Below the pieces are notes generated by a model, which did no database searches, was not told where the DNA came from, and was given only the letters and a program-made list of their open reading frames with translations. DNA of 44,011 bases from JBALVT01 sp045110675 (GTDB taxonomy: Bacteria > Pseudomonadota > Gammaproteobacteria > Pseudomonadales > Halieaceae): the NCBI GenBank assembly GCA_045110675.1, contig JBGCGJ010000059.1, positions 1 to 44,011 of the forward strand, in the 5' to 3' direction. The translations under genes were made by a program, and so were the position numbers. Below, piece by piece: positions 1-8,384 of this stretch (within the stretch, counting starts at the first letter, position 1; each line of letters begins with the position of its first letter).

Positions 1-113
1 CTCAGGGTCTGTGCTGAGAACGGGTTAACTTCCGCAGAGGCCATTGGTGCGATTGCGGATGCCAAAAATGCCGTGCCCAGAGCAACAGCAAGAGGTTTCT
101 TTAAATGAGCCAT
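1..113 (-). CDS. HvfA-like secreted RiPP metallophore precursor (5' part only)
   Basis: Reading leftward from the ATG at 113-111, 37 codons are open to the window edge. They give a classic Sec signal peptide: basic MAHLKK, then a hydrophobic Ala/Leu core, then an ASA cleavage motif near residue 27. This is followed by EVNPFSAQTL. A short signal peptide with an Ala-rich core followed by (E/D)NPF and a 'L..GY' stretch is how HvfA/BufA-type precursors begin (small proteins with Cys-rich EGKCG repeats, modified by DUF692 HvfB and HvfC). The diagnostic Cys repeats would lie outside the window, so the call is inferred from the N-terminus only. An AGGGA ribosome site sits 7 nt before the ATG. The alternative is an unrelated small periplasmic protein. 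Confidence 0.5.
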   Translation of the reverse strand, partial: MAHLKKPLAVALGTAFLASAIAPMASAEVNPFSAQTL

Positions 114-275
114 AATAGTTTCCCTATAGGAGTTACAAAAAAGTAATGAATACCGAAGTGTCTTCGTTGACAGCTGTCGTGCAATGTATGACACAGCATC
201 TGCAACTAAGTTTCATCCTGCCAGACCGTCAATTGGTAATTTTTCACAAAACTAGCCAGATCGCAGAGTTTTCGG

Positions 276-3200
276 TCAGTGAGGGTTGTCTTTTGTCCAG
301 CTCTCGACCATGGCCCATTGCTCCTGCAAGCGTTTTTCAGAAACCGGCACCTGCGTCCCCAGAGCCTGGGCGAATAGCGATACCCGCAGCTCCTCAAGCA
401 TCCATCGATACTGCATCGCGACGGCGCACTCCAACAGCAATCCTGGCCTTCTTTCCAGCAAAGCACGGAAGGATGATTCAAGCTCTGCCAGCATCGCCAT
501 GTACTTTTGGTCTTTGGCGTACTGACCACTGAGCCTCTCCAGTCTCTGTTTCAGTGCTTTGAGGTAACGCGGGTAGCTTGCCAACCATTGGGCGGGGGTG
601 TCGCGCAGGAAATTCGAAGCGAAGAGAAGCTCCAGCTGGCGACTAATATCCTGTCGGGTATCGCCCCGAGTGCCGCTGGTGATTGCGCTAAGGCTCCGCA
701 ATATGTCGGCTTTGATCGACAGAGCGCTCAACATCATGGTCTCTAACTCGTTCGCTCGCTCTATCACCTGTGTTTTGCCCGCTAGTTGGAGCGCGGCAAA
801 AGCCTTTTCATTCTCGGCATCGCAGTCATTGAGATTCATCGCCTGGACATAGGCAGCATCAATCAGATCTTCCACCAACTGTTCTCGATTCACTCCGGCG
901 CCGGCGAGAGCCAGCTGGAACTGATTGCCACGCAATAACTGCTTTCGCAAATATTTAACCTGCGTTGCACTATTGAGTCGAACTAAACGCAGTAAACCGA
1001 TTCGGCTCTCCAGACCTGCTTGAGAGGGATAATCCCGCAACTCGATGGAGACGCTTTCGCCCTTGTCGACCAGAGCGGGGAACACGATGATATCGACGCC
1101 TGCCTGCCGAATTCGAAATTCTTTAGGCAACTCGCCAAAGTCCCAAGTTTTAAGACCTGTCCGGGCAGGCGATTGCTCCCCCTTGGCGCTGACAGTTTGC
1201 AATGTGTTGCCCTTGAACTTCGCCACCAGCAGGCCCAGGTCACGGCCTTGATCAAGCAATTTTCCCTGGGCATCAACCACCCGAAAGTTCATCCGATAGT
1301 AATCATCCAGGGTTTCGACATTCCAGTCAGCTCGGGTTAACTTGATGCCACCCAAACTCGACATCTGTCGCGACAAGGCCTCGAGTAAATCCGAATTGTC
1401 AGGCTGCAGATTGGCCAGTGCACGATCGACATAGTCGGGCGCCGGGACCAGATTTTTTCGTTGGGATTTCGGCAAGCCTTTTAGTAAAGCAACGCATTTC
1501 TCACGTAGCAACCCCGGCACCAACCAATCGAAACGATGGCGCGGGACCCTATTCATTAAAGCCACAGGAATGGTCGCGGTGACGCCGTCTGCCTCACCAC
1601 CGGGGTTAAACTGATAGCTCAGCTTGAACTTCATGTCCTCCCAGACAAGCGTATTGGGGAACTGCTCCCCTACCTGTGCTCCGGGGTCACTGGCAAGCAG
1701 CCGCTCCCGAGTGACTCGTAAAGATTGATTGGCACCCTCGTTTTTTTTCAGCCAAGACTGCAATCGACCCGCCGTGTATGCATCCTCAGGTAAGAGCTCA
1801 TCATAAAAATCGAATAGAACCTGCTCGTCTGCAACAATATCACGCCGTCGGGTGCGGGACTCCAGGTCTTCCAGTTCCCGGACCAGGCGCAAATTGCGTT
1901 TTAAAAAATCCGGGTGGGAATGGTAGTTTCCCGCAATCAAACCCTGGCGGATCAAGATCTCTCGGGATTCCGTCGGATTGATCGGGCCGTAGTGAACGGG
2001 ACGTTTGTCGGCAACCGTCAGACCGTACAGAGTGATGCGCTCGTAGGCCATGACCCGGCCACCGCGACTTTGCCACCTCGGCTCGTAATAGTGATGTTTC
2101 AGTAATCCCGGGTTTAAACCGAGCACCCAATGGGGGTCAATTGCGGCGACTTGCCGCGCATACACTTTGGAGGTTTCAACAATCTCGCCGGCCACCATCC
2201 ATTTGGGCTTGCGCTTGAACTGAGACGAGCCCGGAAAAATCTGCATCTTGCGATTGCGACAACCCATGTATTCATGATTCTCGAGAAACTGCGCGATATT
2301 GCTCAATAGACCGCCGAGCAAGGCGGTATGGACTGCCTGATAGTCTTCCTTTTCTGCCGGCCCAGACTTGGGCTTCAATTTCATACTGCGACAAGCCACC
2401 GTCAGCTGAGAGTGTATATCCCGCCACTCTCGCATGCGCATGAAAGACAAGAACTCACGCTGACAGAGTTTGCGCAGTTGATTTTGACTCAACGCTTGAC
2501 GCTGTTGTTCGTAATAGCGCCACAAATTCAGCCAGGATAAAAAGTCAGAGCGCTCGTGGGAGAAGCGCGCGTGTGCTTGGTCGGATTGCTGCTGCTTGTC
2601 GGCCGGGCGGTCTCGGGGATCTTGAACCGCTAGCGCGCTAGCGATCACCAGGACCTCTTCCAGGCATCCGTTTTCCGCAGCCCCCAAAACCATTCTCGCC
2701 AGCCTGGGATCGACTGGCAGGTTGGACATTTTTCTACCCAAAGAAGTGAGATTACCCTTTGCAGAAACCGCCCCCAATTCCTCTAACAGTTTGTAACCGT
2801 CACGAACCATGCGAGGATCGGGTGGATTAATGAAAGGAAACTTGTCGACCTCACCCAATTTGAGGCGCAGCATTTGCAGTATCACTGCTGCCAAATTGGT
2901 GCGCTTTATTTCGGGGTCAGTAAACTCGCTTCTTGAGTCAAAGTCCTCCTGACTATAGAGTCGCAGGCACACCCCGGACTCCACTCGCCCGCAACGTCCC
3001 TGCCGCTGATTCGCGCTGGCTTGCGAGATCGCTTCAATCGGCAGACGCTGTACCTTGGTACGAAAGCTGTAGCGGCTGATTCTCGCCTCACCTGGATCAA
3101 TGACATAGCGAATGCCGGGCACGGTAAGCGAGGTTTCGGCCACATTCGTCGCCAACACTACACGTGTACCGCGTCGCTTGGATAAATCGAAAACCCGGTT

Positions 3201-4040
3201 CTGCTCCGCGTTACTCAAGCGCGCGTAAAGGGGCAATACATCGAGGTCGGTTCGCTTGCGAAGCAGTTTTGCCAATTCCCTAATATCGCGCTCTCCAGGC
3301 AGGAATACCAAGATGTCACCGCGACTGCCGTAACGGCCGAGGTCGATTTCATCAACCAATTCCGCAATTTGTTGTCGCTGTCCTAACTCGCCCTCCTCCG
3401 CCGGATCGAGGTAGACGGTTTCCACCGGATACGTTCGCCCGGATACTTCTATTACTGGCGCGTCACCAAAGTGCTTTGAAAAACTATCTACATCGATGGT
3501 AGCGCTGGTGATAATCAGCTTGAGATCCGGACGCTTTGGCAATAGTTGCTTTAGGTAGCCAAGCAAAAAATCGATATTCAGACTGCGCTCGTGGGCTTCA
3601 TCTATGATCAGCGTGTCATAGCTTCTAAGGAGTGCATCGCGCTGAATCTCGGCAAGTAGTATTCCATCGGTCATCAGCTTCACTGCAGTGCGATCCGAAA
3701 CTCGATCGGTGAAGCGAACCTGATATCCCACCAATTCCCCAAGAGGAGTGTTTAACTCGCTGGCAATTCGCTCGGCGACGGTTCGAGCAGCAAGCCTGCG
3801 CGGCTGGGTGTGCCCTATTTGCCGCTCCAGTCCCCGTCCCATCTGCAGACAGATCTTGGGCAGCTGGGTGGTTTTTCCCGAGCCCGTTTCGCCAGCGACA
3901 ATGACAACCTGATGCCCGGCAATCGCTTCAGATATCACCTCCATTTGCTCGACAATGGGGAGTTCTGCAGGGAAGGCAATTTCCCCGAGAGTTCTCGGTT
4001 GAGGCGAACGACTCGGCTTTGTTATGACTTTGTCAGTCAT
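276..4040 (-). CDS. hrpA: ATP-dependent RNA helicase HrpA (DEAH-box)
   Basis: A cytoplasmic DEAH-box RNA helicase; in E. coli HrpA acts on mRNA processing and rescues stalled or collided ribosomes. The protein is about 1254 aa, close to the 1300 aa of E. coli HrpA. Counting from the upstream in-frame start at 4067, the Walker A loop GETGSGKT is at about 59-66, DEAH at 156-159, SAT at 188-190, and motif VI QRQGRCGR follows in the second RecA domain. Then come the HA2/OB regions and the long C-terminal domain (DUF3418-type) that marks HrpA. I chose the ATG at 4040 (MTDKVITK) because AAGGAAG lies just before it; the in-frame codon at 4067 has no such site. Transcribed divergently from the MaoC gene. 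It is the only gene between the left-edge precursor gene and 4208. Confidence 0.95.
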   Translation of the reverse strand: MTDKVITKPSRSPQPRTLGEIAFPAELPIVEQMEVISEAIAGHQVVIVAGETGSGKTTQLPKICLQMGRGLERQIGHTQPRRLAARTVAERIASELNTPLGELVGYQVRFTDRVSDRTAVKLMTDGILLAEIQRDALLRSYDTLIIDEAHERSLNIDFLLGYLKQLLPKRPDLKLIITSATIDVDSFSKHFGDAPVIEVSGRTYPVETVYLDPAEEGELGQRQQIAELVDEIDLGRYGSRGDILVFLPGERDIRELAKLLRKRTDLDVLPLYARLSNAEQNRVFDLSKRRGTRVVLATNVAETSLTVPGIRYVIDPGEARISRYSFRTKVQRLPIEAISQASANQRQGRCGRVESGVCLRLYSQEDFDSRSEFTDPEIKRTNLAAVILQMLRLKLGEVDKFPFINPPDPRMVRDGYKLLEELGAVSAKGNLTSLGRKMSNLPVDPRLARMVLGAAENGCLEEVLVIASALAVQDPRDRPADKQQQSDQAHARFSHERSDFLSWLNLWRYYEQQRQALSQNQLRKLCQREFLSFMRMREWRDIHSQLTVACRSMKLKPKSGPAEKEDYQAVHTALLGGLLSNIAQFLENHEYMGCRNRKMQIFPGSSQFKRKPKWMVAGEIVETSKVYARQVAAIDPHWVLGLNPGLLKHHYYEPRWQSRGGRVMAYERITLYGLTVADKRPVHYGPINPTESREILIRQGLIAGNYHSHPDFLKRNLRLVRELEDLESRTRRRDIVADEQVLFDFYDELLPEDAYTAGRLQSWLKKNEGANQSLRVTRERLLASDPGAQVGEQFPNTLVWEDMKFKLSYQFNPGGEADGVTATIPVALMNRVPRHRFDWLVPGLLREKCVALLKGLPKSQRKNLVPAPDYVDRALANLQPDNSDLLEALSRQMSSLGGIKLTRADWNVETLDDYYRMNFRVVDAQGKLLDQGRDLGLLVAKFKGNTLQTVSAKGEQSPARTGLKTWDFGELPKEFRIRQAGVDIIVFPALVDKGESVSIELRDYPSQAGLESRIGLLRLVRLNSATQVKYLRKQLLRGNQFQLALAGAGVNREQLVEDLIDAAYVQAMNLNDCDAENEKAFAALQLAGKTQVIERANELETMMLSALSIKADILRSLSAITSGTRGDTRQDISRQLELLFASNFLRDTPAQWLASYPRYLKALKQRLERLSGQYAKDQKYMAMLAELESSFRALLERRPGLLLECAVAMQYRWMLEELRVSLFAQALGTQVPVSEKRLQEQWAMVESWTKDNPH

Positions 4041-4078
4041 ATTCTTCCTTCTTGAAATAGACAACACGCTTCACGTGC

Positions 4079-4139
4079 TTCGTGATATTTTTTTGTGACA
4101 TATTTCGTGACATCTGTCCGCCACAATTATTCGTGACAA
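4079..4139. repeat. Four degenerate direct repeats of TTCGTGACAT
   Basis: The hrpA/MaoC intergenic region contains TTCGTGATAT (4079-4088), TTTGTGACAT (4092-4101), TTCGTGACAT (4104-4113) and TTCGTGACAA (4130-4139). Start-to-start spacings are 13, 12 and 26 bp, so the third gap is about twice the others. Regular spacing between two divergent genes fits a cooperative protein-binding site or a recent local duplication. I do not recognise a matching regulator. Confidence 0.5.
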
Positions 4140-4207
4140 CTGCCCAGTGGCGAAGCAAACTACGCCACTACTGCCTGCCCTTGCGGCCCGATTTCAGGAG
4201 CAAAAAA

Positions 4208-4684
4208 GTGTCACAATTGAGTAACTACACCTACGATGAAATTACGATTGGCCAGAAGGCGAGTTACACCAAGGAAGTCCAGGAAAAAGATATCCAATTG
4301 TTTGCCGCCTTGTCTGGCGATGTTAACCCTGTTCATCTCGACGTCGATTTCGCAGCCAATACCCCCTTCAAAGAACGCATAGCGCACGGCATGTTAACCG
4401 GCGCGTTTGTCTCTGCTGCCCTGGCTCTCGAATTGCCCGGCCCCGGCACCATATACCTGAGCCAGAGTTTGCGCTTCCGTCTGCCGGTAAAAATCGGCGA
4501 TGCCATAACCGTGCATTTGGAGGTGACTGAAAAGCGCGACAGCAAGAAATTCGTCACACTGGATTGCAAAGCGCTCAACCAAAAAGGGAAAACCGTGGCT
4601 AGCGGCACCGCCGAGGTAATGGCCCCCTCGGAAAAAGTCTCAGTGCCGAGACCTGCGCTTCCAACATTTGAAGTCAGTTCCTAG
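4208..4684 (+). CDS. MaoC-family (R)-specific enoyl-CoA hydratase (PhaJ-like)
   Basis: A single hot-dog-fold hydratase of 158 aa, the usual size for PhaJ/MaoC proteins. The hydratase-2 motif is visible at residues 36-45 (SGDVNPVHLD). The likely catalytic pair is Asp38 and His43, with the conserved RIAHGM segment after it. It should hydrate trans-2-enoyl-CoA to (R)-3-hydroxyacyl-CoA, linking beta-oxidation to polyhydroxyalkanoate or lipid synthesis. The ATG at 4082 is in frame, but its extension is low-complexity and lacks a ribosome site. GTG at 4208 has AGGAG at 4196-4200 with 7-nt spacing and begins right before the conserved domain, so I start there. No PHA synthase is in the window, so the physiological partner is unknown. 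Confidence 0.85.
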   Translation: MSQLSNYTYDEITIGQKASYTKEVQEKDIQLFAALSGDVNPVHLDVDFAANTPFKERIAHGMLTGAFVSAALALELPGPGTIYLSQSLRFRLPVKIGDAITVHLEVTEKRDSKKFVTLDCKALNQKGKTVASGTAEVMAPSEKVSVPRPALPTFEVSS

Positions 4685-4727
4685 AGAAGCAGCTGCACAC
4701 CCTACACAGCCCCGCTCGTCACTAAAC

Positions 4728-5219
4728 TCAGGCAGTGTCTCCGGCAGCAACCGCAAACTGCTCGTGGTCAATGTACATCAACTTTAGCAATACCGCAGGC
4801 TGGTCGTCTGACATATTCGCACCCAAAACCATAATATTGGGTTGATTCGCTTCCTGCGTGACCCCGGTAACACCAAAAATCATCGCGTTGGGATTAGCCT
4901 CTTCAGTAAACACCTTGACCGGCTCTTTCTTCTCTAAAGTCTGGCCCAGACTGGCGATCAACACTTTGAGACTGGCTCGAAATGCGCCGAAGTTGATCTT
5001 GCCCAAATATTCGCTATGGTCCAAACACAGATCAAAACGAACCGTGGATTTATCCTCCATTTCAATATTCGTCAGTGGCACTATCTTCCCAGCTTCCACG
5101 TCCTTGAATATGTTTTTAGCTTTTGTTCTACCACTATCGAGAAAAGCCCGGTACAACAGGTTTCCCGCCATAGTCAAAAACTGCTCTTGGGGAATTGATT
5201 TTGTGTTGTCGGCAGCCAT
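4728..5219 (-). CDS. Hypothetical protein (163 aa, cytoplasmic)
   Basis: I do not recognise the family. The 163-residue product has no signal peptide or membrane segment. It starts MAADNTKSIP and ends in an Ala/Gly-rich tail (FAVAAGDTA). The middle carries charged helical stretches (GRTKAKNIFKDVEAG) and a conserved-looking block with a single Cys (VRFDLCLDHSEYLG). The second half alternates beta-like hydrophobic runs (NAMIFGVTGV, NIMVLGANM). Composition looks like a real folded protein and the frame is uninterrupted. It converges on the MaoC gene (43 nt between stop codons) and diverges from the operon at 5410, so it is probably a single-gene transcript. No function can be assigned. Confidence 0.75.
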   Translation of the reverse strand: MAADNTKSIPQEQFLTMAGNLLYRAFLDSGRTKAKNIFKDVEAGKIVPLTNIEMEDKSTVRFDLCLDHSEYLGKINFGAFRASLKVLIASLGQTLEKKEPVKVFTEEANPNAMIFGVTGVTQEANQPNIMVLGANMSDDQPAVLLKLMYIDHEQFAVAAGDTA

Positions 5220-5409
5220 GAAACGTCTCTACTAGCAAAGAAGCGCAAGTCTAATACCTTGATAGTTCAAACTCCAGCGCAAGACGCTGGATAATCGCCA
5301 GCCTGTGTCTCCGGGCCGGTGATCTGGTATCATCCCGATGAAATGGAAAATGGCTTGGGCCAAGGGTATAGAGGGAACGGGTATCAGCAGGCAGCTTCAA
5401 GACTTGGGT

Positions 5410-6378
5410 GTGAATACGGTTAAGCGCATTATTTTTTTCGCAGCGCTATTGTTCGCGTCGACGTCCTTTGGTCAGTCCGAGGCGGTTGAGCGCGAACTGC
5501 GTTCCATCGCAGAGGTTCGTGATCTCCTCACTGAAGAACTCGCGCAGTATGAAAAAACTCTGGCGCTATTGGTTCCTCCTGGTGCCCGCGCGGCCAACAG
5601 CACCAATCCCGCGGTGAAGAATATTGCCGCTGAAACACTGCGCATACGCCAGCGCCTGATCACTATCACCGAACGGGAAGTCAGTTTAATCCAGCAGCGG
5701 ATTGCAGCTTACAGGGCCGCTGCAACAGAGTACGAAGCGGAAGTCGCCGAAAGTGAAGAAAGGCGCAGCCCTCCGCCGGAATACTCAATCGAGGACGAAG
5801 CGGACGATGTCGCCAGGTTGCTCAACTTATTGACTAAATACTACGCTGAGCTCGAGGAAGCGCTGAGCACCATGCCTACTGAGGAAGAATTGGAAAAAAG
5901 AAAGGCCACCAGCGTGGACGCGGCAACCCTGGCTAAAACACCGTTTAGCGCAGAAAAAGTGCGACTCAGCGGCGCAGAGGGAATTATCGCGCTGGCCAGA
6001 ATGTCGCAGCGCTTATCCGATGAAAGCATCCCCGAAAGCCGCAGAGACATCGCGCCCATCTGCGGGATAAAGACCCGCTATTTTGGCTCGTTGATTGCCA
6101 GTGAAAATCGCAGCCTAAAACCCGTGGGAAAAAACCAATACGTCGCCAGAATCCGTATCCAGCCAGGCGATACCAGCCTCAGTATTCAGGGAAACAAATG
6201 GAAGATAAAGCTTCCACAGGACATCGATGCAATGGACTATCTGGTCACCCTGTTTTTGCCTAAGTTTGGTACACCAGAACTCCACGTGTTCTCGATTAAC
6301 GACTTATTGGCTGAAAACTCTGAGCATATTCCCGCCTGGCTGCCCGACGAGATAAACCTAAAACCACCCACTGGATGA
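5410..6378 (+). CDS. Secreted coiled-coil protein of unknown function
   Basis: A 322-aa product if GTG at 5410 is the start. This gives a clean signal peptide (MNTVKR, a hydrophobic run, then a TSFGQ cleavage region). An ATG at 5338 is in frame but would bury the signal peptide behind 24 residues; neither start has a convincing ribosome site. Residues from about 25 to 185 are rich in Glu, Arg, Ala and Leu with heptad-like spacing, suggesting a helical or coiled-coil periplasmic region. The C-terminal about 120 residues look like a compact beta-rich domain (YFGSLI, YVARIRIQPGDTSLS, YLVTLFLPKFG). The family is not recognised. Its TGA overlaps the ATG of mnmC by 4 bp, so the two are translationally coupled. 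Confidence 0.75.
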   Translation: MNTVKRIIFFAALLFASTSFGQSEAVERELRSIAEVRDLLTEELAQYEKTLALLVPPGARAANSTNPAVKNIAAETLRIRQRLITITEREVSLIQQRIAAYRAAATEYEAEVAESEERRSPPPEYSIEDEADDVARLLNLLTKYYAELEEALSTMPTEEELEKRKATSVDAATLAKTPFSAEKVRLSGAEGIIALARMSQRLSDESIPESRRDIAPICGIKTRYFGSLIASENRSLKPVGKNQYVARIRIQPGDTSLSIQGNKWKIKLPQDIDAMDYLVTLFLPKFGTPELHVFSINDLLAENSEHIPAWLPDEINLKPPTG

Positions 6379-8384
6379 AACGTAACAACACACTTTGGAG
6401 CCCAATTCCCACAGCTGAATTGGTGTGGCCTGAGAATTCGGGACCGCGCTCCAGACTCTACGACGATGTTTACTTCTCCACAGAGGGTGGGCTGGACGAA
6501 AGTGAATATGTGTTTTTGCATGGCAACGGTCTCCCCGAGCGTTGGGATAAACACGACAGAGACCTGTTCTGCATTATAGAGACAGGCTTCGGTACGGGTC
6601 TTAACTTTCTCGCGACCTGGAATTTATGGCGACAACTGAAAGCAGATCGCCCCAGATTGCACTACATCTCGGTAGAAAAATACCCCCTGAAAAAAGCGGA
6701 TTTAGCCCGAGCGCTACTCAATTGGCCCACCCTGAAACATCTGGCAGCACAACTCGAGGAAAGCTATCCAGTACCTATATACGGCCAGCACCGCTTGACA
6801 CTCGAGGGCGGCAGCGTAATTCTCGATTTATGGTGGGAAGATGTCGACAACGCCCTGGCCGATCTTGCCCGTGGTGAACAACGAATCGCTGACGCTTGGT
6901 ATCTCGACGGTTTTTCCCCGGCACGTAACGAAGATATGTGGAGTGAGCAGCTGTATTCGACGATGGCTGCCGCCAGTCGACCCAAGGCGACCTTCTCCAC
7001 ATTTACGGCCGCCGGAGATGTCAGACGCGGACTTTCCAAGGCTGGATTTTCAGTGACAAAGAACCGTGGATTTGGCCGCAAGCGTGAATGTCTCAAAGGT
7101 ATCGCAGAACGCCCCACTCCTGCCCTGGATGTGCACCAAACGCCCTGGGATTTGAAGCTTCACCCATACAAGACGACCAACTCGGTTGTTGTTCTCGGTG
7201 CCGGGCTCGCCGGGTGCACCATTGCAAATGCTTTGGCGCAGCGCAATATCAACGTGACCTTAATCGAAGCCGAGCAAGTCGCAAGCGGAGGTTCCCGGAA
7301 CAGCCAGGGAATTTTGTACACGCGCTTGTCGACCAAACATTCTCCACTGACTGATTTCGCCCTACAGAGCTTTTGCTTTTCCCATCACTTTTACAAGCAT
7401 CTACTAAAAACGGGCGTACTCATAGAAGATGTCGATGGCAGTCTGTGCGGAAGTTTTCATCAGCATAAAAGCACCCGAGAGATGTCAACACTGGAAGCGG
7501 TGCTAACGCGCGCACCAGAACTGGCGCAGGTTCTCGACGCCGCGGAAGCATCGAGACTCACTGGCGTAAAACAACAGAGCGCCGGCTACTGGTTCCCGAG
7601 AAGCGGTTGGATGCATCCGGCTTCGGTCTGCAATGCGCTGATCAAACATCCGAGGATTACCCTGATCGAAAACGCGGGCGATGCACAATTGCGCTCATGC
7701 GAGGAAGGCTGGCAGGCCACTATCGACCAAGGCTCAATCTACAGTGCGGATTGCGCCGTCATTGCGACCGGAACCTCAGCACCCAAACACCCAGCTCTTG
7801 CCTGGCTCCCAGGCCAGTTTATTCGTGGCCAGACCACAGAAATCGCCACCAGCGAGCTATTTCGCGAACTCAAAACCGGCCTGTGCCATAGCGGTTATAT
7901 CTCACCCGCCCGACAGGGAAGCCACTGCATCGGAGCAACCTTTGATCTGAAAGATGAGGATCCGAGTGTTCGCGTTGCGGACCATCAACGAAATCTGGAT
8001 GCGCTAGCACAGGCGATACCCGAGTGGAAAAGCACTTTAGCGGATATCGACCCAAAATCCCTCGATGGAAAGGTAGCCTATCGTTTTGCCACTCCCGATT
8101 TCCTGCCCATGGTGGGCGCCGTGCCCGACCGAGATGCCTTCTTGCATACCTATAGTGGCCTGCGTAAGAATGCGAAAGCGATAGTTGCTGAACAGGGAAA
8201 TTACATGCCGGGTCTGTTTGTCAGTGTTGGACATGGGTCCAGGGGATTAACCTCGACTCCCCTGGCCGCGCAGATGCTTGCCAGTGAAATCTGCGCCGAG
8301 GCCCCACCGGTGTCGAGAGAATTGAAAAGAGCCCTGTCACCGTCGCGGTTTCTGATCCGCGATTTAAAACGAGGGGCACCATGA
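6375..8384 (+). CDS. mnmC: Bifunctional tRNA mnm5s2U methyltransferase / FAD-dependent cmnm5s2U oxidoreductase
   Basis: Completes synthesis of 5-methylaminomethyl-2-thiouridine at tRNA wobble position 34. The FAD domain removes the carboxymethyl group from cmnm5s2U, and the SAM domain then methylates nm5s2U. The 669 aa match E. coli MnmC (668 aa). The N-terminal MnmD half carries the SAM loop ETGFGTGLNFL at 69-79 and DGFSPARN at 178-185. The C-terminal MnmC oxidase half begins near 268 with the dinucleotide-binding motif GAGLAG (275-280) and ends with the HGSRGLTSTPLAAQ segment typical of the DAO fold. It overlaps its upstream and downstream neighbours by 4 bp (ATGA), so it is the middle gene of a three-gene operon. 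Confidence 0.95.
   Translation: MKRNNTLWSPIPTAELVWPENSGPRSRLYDDVYFSTEGGLDESEYVFLHGNGLPERWDKHDRDLFCIIETGFGTGLNFLATWNLWRQLKADRPRLHYISVEKYPLKKADLARALLNWPTLKHLAAQLEESYPVPIYGQHRLTLEGGSVILDLWWEDVDNALADLARGEQRIADAWYLDGFSPARNEDMWSEQLYSTMAAASRPKATFSTFTAAGDVRRGLSKAGFSVTKNRGFGRKRECLKGIAERPTPALDVHQTPWDLKLHPYKTTNSVVVLGAGLAGCTIANALAQRNINVTLIEAEQVASGGSRNSQGILYTRLSTKHSPLTDFALQSFCFSHHFYKHLLKTGVLIEDVDGSLCGSFHQHKSTREMSTLEAVLTRAPELAQVLDAAEASRLTGVKQQSAGYWFPRSGWMHPASVCNALIKHPRITLIENAGDAQLRSCEEGWQATIDQGSIYSADCAVIATGTSAPKHPALAWLPGQFIRGQTTEIATSELFRELKTGLCHSGYISPARQGSHCIGATFDLKDEDPSVRVADHQRNLDALAQAIPEWKSTLADIDPKSLDGKVAYRFATPDFLPMVGAVPDRDAFLHTYSGLRKNAKAIVAEQGNYMPGLFVSVGHGSRGLTSTPLAAQMLASEICAEAPPVSRELKRALSPSRFLIRDLKRGAP

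Noticed and set aside
4079..4139. CRISPR-like repeats
   Set aside because: Units are only 10 bp, degenerate, separated by 2-16 bp, and no cas genes are in the window.
5274..5290. CCAGCG-CAAGA-CGCTGG hairpin as a terminator
   Set aside because: Six-bp stem, no T tract on either side, and it lies between divergent genes where no transcript needs to end.
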